Part shown: positions 50,965 through 60,818 of the stretch, piece by piece | Layout: each line of letters opens with the position of its first letter | Position numbering within the stretch: the stretch's first letter is position 1 | Assembly (NCBI GenBank): GCA_002794735.1 | Contig: NBAZ01000008.1 | Coordinates: 310,001-374,000, forward strand | Length of the DNA stretch: 64,000 nucleotides | Source of the DNA: Pyrrhoderma lamaoense | Taxonomy: Eukaryota; Basidiomycota; Agaricomycetes; Hymenochaetales; Hymenochaetaceae | Direction of reading: 5' to 3' | Program-made: the position numbers and the translations under genes | Notes under the pieces: generated by a model | The model's input: only the letters and a program-made list of their open reading frames with translations | Told to the model about the DNA's origin: nothing | Database searches by the model: none

Positions 50965-51766
50965 TGCTAGCGAGTCAGTAGCAGAGGTAAGAATAGAGGC
51001 AGTTACAAACGCAAAGATATCACATATTTCGTATCAAGTCGTTAGTATATATATGCAGTCTATACTGAATGAAGCTCCTCTATGAAGATGACGGTTGAGC
51101 ATAATCAAGTATATCGGAGTTTATCATTAGCATTGTATTTAGCTATGATCATGTGCCCATAAATAGAAACTGAGCCCTTTCTCTACATAAAGAAGCAAAA
51201 TCCCAGGTGTATTATGCACTTTGGATCTAATACTTTGAAACGAGAATGTCTTTCACATTGTACTCAAGAGAAATCTGCCTTTCATAGTGAGGGCTCGGCT
51301 TTACTTTGTGTAGCATGAAAGAAATAAAATAAGATTAATGAACATCTCAAAGGTCAGATAGAGTCGATGGCTATTGCAAAAGTTGAGATTGTGGAGATAT
51401 CTTGTCTCTCTCCAATGTGTAGAGTCAGGGAAATGGTGTAAATCGTCGACCCATTTCCGTGACAAAGGGACATCACACACAAAGAGCTTACTACGGTTTT
51501 ACAGATACTAGCAACTGCAGCTTTGTATGCATATAAAGATGCATTTTAACATCTCCCATTGGTCTCTTATGCTTGTGTTTCGAACAAACAGTATTGAAGT
51601 TTCAATAAGCTTCTCAACCACGAGACATATGTATACCCGAAAATGGTTCAGATCGTCACAACCCTCGTCTATCTTTGCACTGTAGGGGAGACGAAGGTTC
51701 TATACAAACCTTGATCAACTCTTTTACTTTTCCTCATCATCCCTTCCAAGTTAGTTACAACGAGTC
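50965..51766. other. Intergenic region between the RNA cyclase and cyclin-box genes
   Basis: About 800 AT-rich bases, the divergent upstream region of two genes. No coding potential, tRNA or repeat is recognised. Confidence 0.45.
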
Positions 51767-52573
51767 ATGTCCAGTTACGGTGGATCTTCACGTCCAATTC
51801 CCAGTCGTCGACCCACATCAAGGGTAGTGACAACTAGTCCCAGGAGAACTGAAAACAACATCCGAGAAGAAAGAAGAGATTATATTTACCTATGTAACAG
51901 ACTATACAGGGTGTTTCCTGCTTCGGCACTGGTCTCGAATCATCATATTCTTGCTAGGGAGACTGTGAGAAGCAGGAATATAACTGCTAGCTTTTCATTA
52001 GTTGGGTATCTCACAAGCCAGAATAAGTGGATATCAGTTAAACAAAATGGGGAGGACATAAATGGAGTCTGGAAGCCATTACATTGTGAGATTGATCCCA
52101 GAGCAAGTAGGATTGTGGGTAATAGAGTAGACTTGGCTAGATGGGCTGCTCGTGTACTTGGAAATTTGTTCTCAGTTAGAGAACCGCAGGCGCTATTTAA
52201 TATTGAGCGTTCTGTGATAAATATCTTTGTCTTTTCCCGGGCAGAATCAGCGATTGAAGATTTGTTAGGGGCAATTTCTCTTCTACGCCGAGTGAATTTT
52301 GAGAGAGCACCACGTGCAGTCCTTACAGACTGGTTTTTTGTAGCTTTAATGATTGCTACTAAATATATGCATGAATCAACTTATACGAATAAGGACTGGA
52401 AAGTAATTTATCAAGAGTCTGGGTTAGGAACAAGGGGCGCCGAGCAGATAGATGCGATGGAGCGAAATCTATTTCAGCTATTAGGACACAATGCAACGAT
52501 AAAAGAGGATGATATGATCACTGAAAGGAGAGAATACGCACAATGGGTGACAGGCCAAGGAACGCAAACCTAG
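51767..52573 (+). CDS. Cyclin-box protein (PHO80/PCL-like), intronless
   Basis: 268-residue protein in a single exon. The start at 51767 gives MSSYGGSSRPIPSRRPTSRV, a basic disordered leader. The C-terminal half resembles a cyclin N-terminal fold: AISLLRRVNFERAPRAVLTD, then WFFVALMIATKYMHESTYTN, KDWKVIYQESGLG and EQIDAMERNLFQLLGHNATI. The pattern of xTKYxxDxxYxNKxW and a following NxxExxFL helix is that of Pho80/Pcl cyclins, which bind CDK5/Pho85-type kinases. The first half (VGYLTSQNKWISVKQNGEDI) matches nothing I know. It is one of only two intronless genes in an intron-dense window, which may point to retroposition or a fast-evolving expanded family. Kinase partner unknown. Confidence 0.72.
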   Translation: MSSYGGSSRPIPSRRPTSRVVTTSPRRTENNIREERRDYIYLCNRLYRVFPASALVSNHHILARETVRSRNITASFSLVGYLTSQNKWISVKQNGEDINGVWKPLHCEIDPRASRIVGNRVDLARWAARVLGNLFSVREPQALFNIERSVINIFVFSRAESAIEDLLGAISLLRRVNFERAPRAVLTDWFFVALMIATKYMHESTYTNKDWKVIYQESGLGTRGAEQIDAMERNLFQLLGHNATIKEDDMITERREYAQWVTGQGTQT

Positions 52574-52941
52574 ACGTTTGTCACATACACGCAAGTATCT
52601 ACAAGTACTAAATAATTAATAATACATGAATAAAAGAGTAGGTTTACATACATTATGTAAGAAATAAAAGTATCGTCCCAATCAGTAAATTATAGTGCAC
52701 GCCCACGTGCTAGTCTGTTGTCATTGCGAGGGCACGTGTATTGAGGAAATGTGCTATAAATAGCAAGGTGCGTCATAGTTGCATACAATGATACATGTAA
52801 CATGTAACATATAATTATATCAACAATCTATAAATAACTGGAGCAGCACAGATACCCCAATAGTTTCGTATATAAACAAACAAGAGGACATCACCCCTTG
52901 ACTCTACAACTCCAAATTAACCCTTCATTCTCAGTAAAGCG
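52574..52941. other. GAD upstream region
   Basis: About 370 bases between the cyclin-box stop and the GAD start. It contains the palindrome GCACGTGC-like words near 52700-52735 (CCCACGTGC and GGCACGTGT), E-box type sites that bHLH factors often bind. No gene is seen. Confidence 0.4.
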
Positions 52942-55091
52942 ATGTCCCTCTCAAAGCACGTCAACGCCGAACGATTGCTTCAGGAATCAAGGGATCATAG
53001 ATCTCATGCTCATCACCTCACAGCTGTAGACGTTGAGAGTACCAACTACGGCGCTCGCTATGGAACCTACCCAGTTCCGAAGTACAAGCTGCCTTCAAAA
53101 GGGACAGACGCAGAGGCTGCTTATCAGATAGTACATGATGAACTTGCTCTCGATGGAACGCCTCTCCTGAATCTTGCATCCTTTGTTCATACGTGGATGC
53201 CCGCACCAGCAGATAAGCTCATGCAAGAGAATATGTCCAAGAATCTCATTGATCAGGCAAGTCGCTTCTGTGCGCTACTACGGAGGGAATCACCATCTGA
53301 TGTCATAATTTATGATTTCATCTATTTTTCTGATTAGGATGAATATCCCATGACCCGTAAGCCTTAAACTTGTCCGATTTCTCCGCCCGAAGAATCTAAA
53401 GGTTGAAGTTCTTTTTAGAAATTCTCCATACTCGTTGTAAGTGCTATCGATGTATCGACAACTCATCAAAGAACTAGATGTATACACATATATTTATAAT
53501 TAGGCATCTCAATACTCGCTGACCTTTGGCATGCACCAAGCGGGAAACAAGCAATAGGAACGGCGACGACAGGCTCATCCGAGGCCATCCAGCTCGGTGG
53601 GCTTGCAATGAAGCGAATCTGGCAAGAGAAGCGGAAAGCAGCGGGCAAGAGTATCCATGAACCAGGCCCAAATATCGTTATGGGGGCCAATGCTCAAGTC
53701 GCTTTAGAGAAGTTCGCTAGATATTTCGAAGTAGAATGCCGACTTGTCCCGGTATCCGAGGAGAGCAAGTATAGACTCGATCCTAAAAAAGCCATGGAAT
53801 TTGTCGACGAAAATACTATCGGAGTGTTTGTTATCCTCGGAAGTAAGAAGCATCCTCGATCTAAGACCTTTATAGTTGTGAATACATATCATAGGTACTT
53901 ACACTGGCCATTATGAACCCGTTAAGGAGATGTCCGACCTCCTTGATGAATACGAGAAGCGTACTGGACACTCTGTCCCCATTCATGTTGATGGTGCTTC
54001 CGGAGGATTTATAGCTCCCTTCGCAACGGTATGTCTAAGACTTAAATATAAAACGATAATCCTCAAGTGTTAAACGATGTCGTACTACTGAAAGCCTAAA
54101 CTTGTCTGGGATTTCCGTATTCCAAGGGTAGTCTCCATCAACACATCGTAAGCATTACTATCTTTATGAACTTTTTTAATTTTACCCACAATTCAACTTT
54201 CTAGAGGTCACAAGTTTGGCTTAGCTTATGTCGGTGTCGGTTGGGTAGTCTGGAGAGTATGTGGATATCAAGAGACTTACGTGCTACTTGTATCTAATTT
54301 GCCCTAGGACAAAGCCCATCTTCCCAAAGACCTCATCTTTGAACTTCACTACTTGGGATCAGTTGAATACAGTTTTTCCTTAAACTTCTCGAGACCAGCG
54401 GCACCAATTATCGCACAATACTTCAACTTTGTTCATCTAGGATTTGAGGGCTATCGTCGTGTAGCTTTAGCGGATCTAAAAAATGCAAGATTGCTGAGCC
54501 GAGCATTGGAAAAGAGCAAATACTACAAAGTTCTCAGTGACGTGCATCGTTTAGTAGAAGGAGGAGAAGAAGGAGAAGAAGTGGAGGTGCGTCTCAAGAT
54601 CCGTCTCATCAACCAAAATTATGAATATATAACTGCTTTTTTAGAGCTACATTCCTGCCCTTCCCGTAGTATCGTTCCGCTTCTCCGATGAATTCAAATC
54701 CAAATATCCAGATATCCAGCAGAAATGGATGCAGACTCTCTTGCGCTCAAAGGGCTGGTAAGTAGACATTACATTGCAGAATTCTTCTGTTTGAAAAATG
54801 CAAAACACATAGGATCGTACCGAACTATGAACTTGCACCAAACATGCAAGATGTAGAGATTCTACGGGTCGTAGTACGTGAGAACTTTTCAGAGGCTGTG
54901 AGTCTGGTTATTTATAAACCAAATATTCTTAACTAACGGCGACCATTAACCTTTAATATAAATAGCTTGTAGACCGTCTAGTCACCGATATCATTGAAAT
55001 AACGGAAGACCTTATGAAGTCGGATACTCCGGAACATGCATTAGCTCTAATGGCCAGTGGGGCCAACGGAGCTCTGCAAGAAGACACGTAG
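52942..55091 (+). CDS. GAD1: Glutamate decarboxylase
   Basis: PLP enzyme converting glutamate to GABA and CO2, the first step of the GABA shunt. The ATG at 52942 gives [20 protein letters not shown], then [31 protein letters not shown], an 18-base exon (53419-53436), [81 protein letters not shown], the PLP-lysine site [40 protein letters not shown], and C-terminal [20 protein letters not shown]. The reading matches fungal and plant GADs over about 530 residues. About nine introns. No calmodulin-binding extension can be recognised at the end ([10 protein letters not shown]). Convergent with the sugar transporter gene. Confidence 0.95.
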
Positions 55092-55572
55092 GAAGCTAGA
55101 ACATGGTTCCGGTGCAGAATATTCTGGCACATACTCAAAGACGTGTTAAGATATGTCAAAGTTTTTGGAGAACCCACAATCGAAGTTAAACAGTACGAAA
55201 AAAGAGCTTACTTTTGAGTAGAAAAACATCAGCCAGAAGAGGAATTGCGAAGGCTATGCGAATAGGAGAGAAAACCTGAAAACCTTCTATTATTGTATCC
55301 CGAAGGAAACCAAGACAAAAATTGAACTTGTACTTATAACTTAGCAGAATATCGATCGAGTTAATGATGATAATTGATGATGATTATGAAAACAGAGCCA
55401 AAGAAAATAAATTGTGTACCGTTGAAAATCAGGAAGCCAACAATTAAAGTCAAGAAACAGATAACTCAAAGTCAATTATTACCAATTCTAATATTCGTCT
55501 CCTCCCTCTTTCAGGCTATTATTATTACGAAAGAAAAACCCTATTTAGATCGCTACTTTATCACGATAGGGC
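55092..55572. other. Convergent intergenic region
   Basis: About 480 bases between the GAD and transporter 3' ends. A 76-codon plus-strand frame (55374-55604) is Lys/Ile-rich and overlaps the transporter; I regard it as chance. Confidence 0.5.
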
Positions 55573-57361
55573 TCATTGTCGTATTTCATGGTAAACATTA
55601 TTGAGAACAAGTCCAAAGATAGTGAGCGCAGTAGCAAAGACATAGAACACACGTCCTTCTAGGAATGGGTCACCTTGTGAGAGGAAGTTTCGAAGTGGAA
55701 GGAACACCAATCCAACGAGGAAGTTCGCAGTCCCTATCAAATAAAGTTGCAAAGTGTTATGTACGTGAGACCAGTAATATTTAATAGGCCAGATAGATTA
55801 GATAGAAGCAAAAGGAAAAGATACATACAATTGAGAGAAAGCGCAGCGGAGGAGAGTGCAGCAACGGCCTATTTGGATGAAAATTATAAGATGTGATTAG
55901 TATCAATTTAATGGCGTGTCATTTTGGCTTAGTAAGATCAGTCGGCTTGAGATTGTACTATCGTAACTTACATGATAGGGAGCAATATCTGAGATGACAA
56001 CGAAAGGGACAGGGCCTAGTCCACATGCAAACGACCTGAGAAGAAGAAGCAATTATAAGCCAAGAATGAATCTCAGATCCAGACCGGAGGTTTATAAAAA
56101 ATTCATACGCGACGTAGGTGATGATAGCAAGACTTGCAAGAACTTTATGTCCAGCGTTCAGTCCATATCCAACAGCAAGAAGAGATACAAGGGAGCCGAT
56201 CATAGAGATATTAAGTAGCTTCTTCCTCCCTATACGCTCGATTAGGAAAATAGGGGGAACGTCATCGCAGCATTCACAACAGTGATGGCAAGAGAAACAT
56301 AAGGTCCTAAAGAAGGAAGCGTCTTTCCTAGAATAGCATTACTATAATACAAGACTGCATTAATTCCAGAAAGCTGTTGTGCTGCCATTGCACTTGCAAC
56401 GACATACACTGGAGTACGCAAGTCAGGAGAGCGGAGGAGAGACCAGAGTGAAATTGCTTTAGTATTTGTATGAGCTTCAAAAACAGGTCCAGAGGGTCCT
56501 TCGCTATATAACGGAGGATCATCGATGTCTGCTTCCTCATCTGCTACTACAGTACGACTCTCTATATCAGCGGGTTCACTTCGAAGGCTCTCATATTTTG
56601 CCCCAGATCCACCAATCCATAGTCGCTCACGGATCTGTTCAGCTTCTAACATTTGCCCATTTCCTGCAAGCCAAGCATGTGACTCCGGCATGGCTGCCGC
56701 CGCAGCACCCTGCACGAGTGCTATAGCAGCAGACACGAGTGGTACAAAACGCCAGAACCAAGGAGATGAGAGTACCAAGCCAATAGTCTGAGTTGCAAGT
56801 ATCCCAAAAACAATAGAAAGCTGGAATAGGACACCAGTTTTTCCGCGGGTGGCCGGAGGAGCAAGTTCCCCTAAGAAGACGGGACCAACGGAGACCGAAA
56901 CACCTGCAGCAAGACCGATCAAGAAACGAGCTAGTATGAGAGCCGACACCCCAGAAGCTATAAAAAGGATAAAGGATCCAGAAAATGTGAAGAGTGCAGC
57001 TATGAGTAGTGCACCCCGTCGTCCATATCCATCAGTAAGTAGACCTGCAAGTAAACTACCTCCAAGACCTCCAACAGTGAAGATTGCTGTGACAATGGAG
57101 AACTGAGCGTCTGTCATTGGGATACAGCTTGGTAAAAGAAAGAGCGTCTCTATGTTCTGCTCTGCACCAGGCCGATCTCGACACATAAGGACATCACTGA
57201 TCTGGTTAAGCGCCGAGATGTGGAAGCCATACTACGCAATTGATGTTAGCCACAAGACTGTACTTTATGATTTATTGTACCTGGAAGGCAGATATAAGCA
57301 ACCAATATAGTGAAAAAAGACCAAACTTTGTGAAAGAAGAAGGCAAAGGAGGTACAGTCAT
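55573..57361 (-). CDS. MFS sugar transporter (glucose transporter type)
   Basis: Twelve-helix sugar/H+ symporter-family protein. The ATG at 57361 gives MTVPPLPSSFTKFGLFSLYW, then YGFHISALNQISDV, FSIVTAIFTVGGLGGSLLAG, LLTDGYGRRGALLIAALFTF, ILARFLIGLAAGVSVSVGPV, FLGELAPPATRGKTGVLFQL, MPESHAWLAGNGQM, an acidic central loop and the sugar-binding AMAAQQLSGINAVLYYSNAI. After the frame break come IERIGRKKLLNISMIGSL, CGLGPVPFVVISDI and FLVGLVFLPL, ending NNVYHEIRQ. The GINAVLYYS block and an MCRDR/EQN insert in the first outer loop resemble yeast Vps73/YBR241C-like transporters, which are vacuolar, so the location is uncertain. One base is missing at the G5 run 56253-56257 (TFP|PIFLIERIG). Divergent from the amylase gene. 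Confidence 0.9.
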
Positions 57362-58231
57362 GATAGTTTCTATAGACCTTGCTCATTCGACTTGAGGGGG
57401 ATCGGCGCGTCGCGTGGGATACGTTATTGGTATGTCATGTGATATACACGTGATTCAATTAATTAGACTAGACTGATACATTTATGGATCAACTTCGATT
57501 TGAATTTAATGATCTTCTGTCTGCTACACATTAAATAGCTACTTCATCTGGACTAGGTCGCTGATGCGACGCTCTTTTCTTGAACACATATGATACATCG
57601 ACCAATTGGACTAGTATCTTGTTAGCTTATTTAATTATGGAAGCATCACTGAAATATTTCATTGCGGCGTTGCTACGTAAGGTATGCCGACCGTATGGAT
57701 GCTTATTGGATCAAAACTTCTGGAACGTAGCTAGATGCATCGGAACTTGTAACTACAAGATGAAGTCTCTTGGGACTCTGAACAGTCTGGTCTATTCTTT
57801 GGCTAAAGAAGAAGGAAAGGACTTGACCTGAAATGCATATGCGGAATACTGATGCGAAGTAATTCTACATGAGAAGTATCAACTGAAACACATTCAAGGA
57901 GAGATTTCCCCGCCTTCCCGTTAAGGCTTCTTGCCGATGCAAAAGTGAGGATCCGGGATGGGCCAAGGAGCGTTACTGAGCTTGCTACGGAAAATAGTAC
58001 ATGAGTGCGTCGGATGGAAGACGCGGTCTGAGTTTAAACTGCTACTTATGGGGCCACATGCACGGTCAGCCGTCCGGAGAACCAAAGTTCTCCCTCAAAC
58101 CTCCTTCTCTTTTTTCTCTCACTTCTGGAAAGTTTCCCCGACGCAATCGTCGTCAGCTACTCAGGCTACGTGCCATCGCATCCACTCATTCCTTCACTAT
58201 CGTCGTGCACGGCGCTCATCTATACCCCCTG
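57362..58231. promoter_or_regulatory. Divergent sugar transporter/alpha-amylase control region
   Basis: 870 bases between two starts of carbohydrate-use genes. A CCCCGC word at 57908-57913 fits the CreA/Mig1 carbon-repressor consensus, but one short match is weak evidence. Frames inside (57580-57831, 57958-58326) lack any family features; the second is open into the amylase exon, but the signal peptide marks 58232 as the real start. Confidence 0.4.
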
Positions 58232-60395
58232 ATGTTTTCTCTTTCACCATACCCAGTCTTTTCACTAATATTCTCAGTGACCCTTCTCTCTTACTGCTCC
58301 AATGTGATAGCTGCAAATGCCGATGATTGGCGTTCTCGTTCTATCTACCAGTGCGTATAATATAGTATGCCACCTAGATTTTTTTGAAGATTTATCCGTA
58401 CTGTCTTAGGATTATTGTTGATCGTTATGCCCTCCCCCCTGGGTCTGATCTCAATTCTTGCGACCCAGGGATGCAAAGCTTTTGTGGGGGACTTGGAACA
58501 CTATACGTGAGAACCTAGACTATATCCAGAACGCTGGATTCACAGCTGGTGAGTTTCATCTCAATAAAAGCGAAAAAACTCTTATTACTCGTTCTTATTA
58601 TGCATTCAGTCTGGATTAGTCCTGTATCTAAGAATTATGAAGGCCAGCGAACTCCTTATGGAGATCCATACCATGGTTACTGGATTTCAGACGCAAGCCA
58701 GTTGAATGACAAATTTGGAACTTCTGACGATCTCAAAGCGCTCTCCAATGAACTGCATAATCGTGGGATGTATGTACCTCTGTCTTCAGCTACGAAATAG
58801 GTTGCTAATGTACGGCCCTAAAATTTCATATTTGTGCAGGTACCTCATGGTCGATGTCGTTGTTAACAATGTCATGTCACTTAGTGCAACTAATATGGAC
58901 TACTCACAGTTTATGTTCAAAGATGAAGTAAGGGAGACCAAGTTTGTCTCTCCGTTGTAGATCACTAATCTCTACCGAAAAGTCATTGTATCATCCTTAT
59001 TGTCCGATTGACTGGGGAAATAGAACCAGCGAGCAAGATTGCTGGCTCGGAGATACTGAGGTTTATCTTCCTGACGTCAAGACAGAAGATCCCGCCGTTG
59101 TTTCGGGATATAATAACTGGATCAAGGATCTCGTTCAGGAATATAACATTGATGGCCTCCGTATCGATGGTCAGTCCCTTACTTAGATTTTCTGGATTAC
59201 CAACCTAATATCATTCAACAGCTGCTAAGTAAGTAGCCTATAATACCATAATGTCGATGTGTAATCCCTCATGTAATCATAAAAGGCACGTCAACACAGA
59301 CTTCTGGCCGGGTTTCTGTGCTAGTGCTGGTGTTTTTTGTATTGGTGAAGTATTTGATGCCGATCCAGCACAAGCTTCTGAATTCCAGGGACCTAATTCT
59401 CTCGACTCCATCCTTCATTATCCTATGTATAATGCGATTGCGTCTGCATTTGCCATTCCTGGGCCGCAAAATATGTCAGCAATGTCAGATATGATTTCTC
59501 GTTGCAAATCATTGTTTAAGGATCCGACCCTACTTGGGAATTTCCTTGAGAATCAAGACGTTCCTAGATGGGGCAACATCAGTGTTGATCCTCAGAGTCT
59601 TTAGTGAGTGTTTCCTGCGAGCTATATAAAAGTCTCCATTCATACTTATCGTTTTGTAGTAATGCTATGGTCTATAACTTCATGTCTGACGGTATTCCAA
59701 TCGTATATTACGGACAGGAACAAGGCTTTAGGGGAGCAGCAGATCCCGTGAGTATATCTACTGATAGCACGACCTATTCTTGATAATGAGCAATCCCCTT
59801 GATTGCAGTACAATCGTGAACCATTGTGGACCTCTGGTTATAACCAAACTACTGTATACAACTTGAGTACAACTCTGAATCAGTTTCGTAATTATCTTGT
59901 TTCAACATCCGATTGGGCAAAACAATCCATGGATGTCTTGACCCAAAATGAAGTTAGCTTGGCAATCAAGAAAGGTGATGTTATTACTGTCGTTACCAAT
60001 GTCGGATCTCCGGTATGTGTTTTATCCTGAGAATCGCAAATGCTTGAACATTAAGCGTGAATGTATATTAGCCAAGTAACTCTAGTATCCCAATATACAC
60101 GGGCCTCTCTCCAAGTACAATCCTTATTGAAATTCTTTCGTGTACGCAGTATTCCGTCGGTAGTGCTGGTTCAATCCAGGTTACATATTCTCAAGGGGGC
60201 CATGCCTCGGTATTCTATGAACAGGAGAAGATGAAGGGAGTGGGCCTTTGCGGATATGGGAACTCGAATAATTCAATTGGCGGAACATTAACTGCTTCAA
60301 CATCTGGTGCCATATCCAGGAGTAGTGGATACATCACTAATCTGATTTGGGTCCTCTTCATGTCCTTAGGATTGTTAAATAATCTGTTTGTCTGA
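58232..60395 (+). CDS. GPI-anchored alpha-amylase (GH13)
   Basis: Secreted endo-1,4-alpha-glucanase of the fungal GH13 type. The ATG at 58232 opens a signal peptide (FSLIFSVTLLSYCSNVIAA), then SIYQIIVDRYALPPG, GTWNTIRENLDYIQNAGFTA, VWISPVSKNYEGQRTPYGDP, YHGYWISDASQLNDKFGTSD, YLMVDVVVNN, LYHPYCPIDWGNRTSEQDCW, the nucleophile region YNIDGLRIDAAK, the acid/base FCIGEVFDADP, and the third acid NFLENQDVPRW. VYYGQEQGFRGAADPYNREP and a beta-rich C-domain follow. The end (LIWVLFMSLGLLNNLFV) suits a GPI signal, so the enzyme is likely wall-bound, as for Aspergillus AgtA/AmyD types. The frame breaks at the G5 run 58486-58490 inside CGG|TW; one extra G restores it. All three catalytic acids are present. 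Confidence 0.92.
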
Positions 60396-60818
60396 TTTAA
60401 GGAATGCGTTCGTAGTAATTTTCTTTAGTATTTAGGGTTTTTAGTCATGGATATAAGGGAATATTAATGAAATGGATGTAACTATACTATTAGCTTTTAC
60501 GCCTAGACCGTCGAACAATATTTTGTGAAATTGATAATGACATGGATAAGGGTAGTGATAAGGTCTAGAGCGCGTGAGCAAGCGCTTATAAGAGTGACAG
60601 TGACTACGTTACAAGTGACGAATCCTCAGAGAACGCGCAGAGAGAACCGCTAGCTCATCAACTCAACTGTCGACGACGCCGCGCAGCCAGAGCTCTGCGC
60701 ATACATACCGTCGCGGCTTCCATCAGCGAAAACGTCGCGCCCGAGTAGTGCCGTCGGCGTCGGCGGACCAAGCGGCGGACGTCCCGCGAGCCCCGCCCGT
60801 CTCCGCGCGAAAGCAAAG
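60396..60818. promoter_or_regulatory. Amylase 3' flank and NOT1 promoter
   Basis: About 420 bases. The half nearest NOT1 (about 60640-60818) is much richer in CG than the rest of the window, consistent with a housekeeping promoter and leader. Minus-strand Arg-rich frames here follow from that composition and are not called. Confidence 0.5.

Noticed and set aside
55374..55604. Lys-rich 76-codon frame between GAD and the sugar transporter
   Set aside because: It overlaps the transporter's last exon and is low complexity.
57580..57831. 83-codon frame in the amylase/transporter promoter
   Set aside because: No conserved motif; it sits in the shared upstream region and has no splice support.
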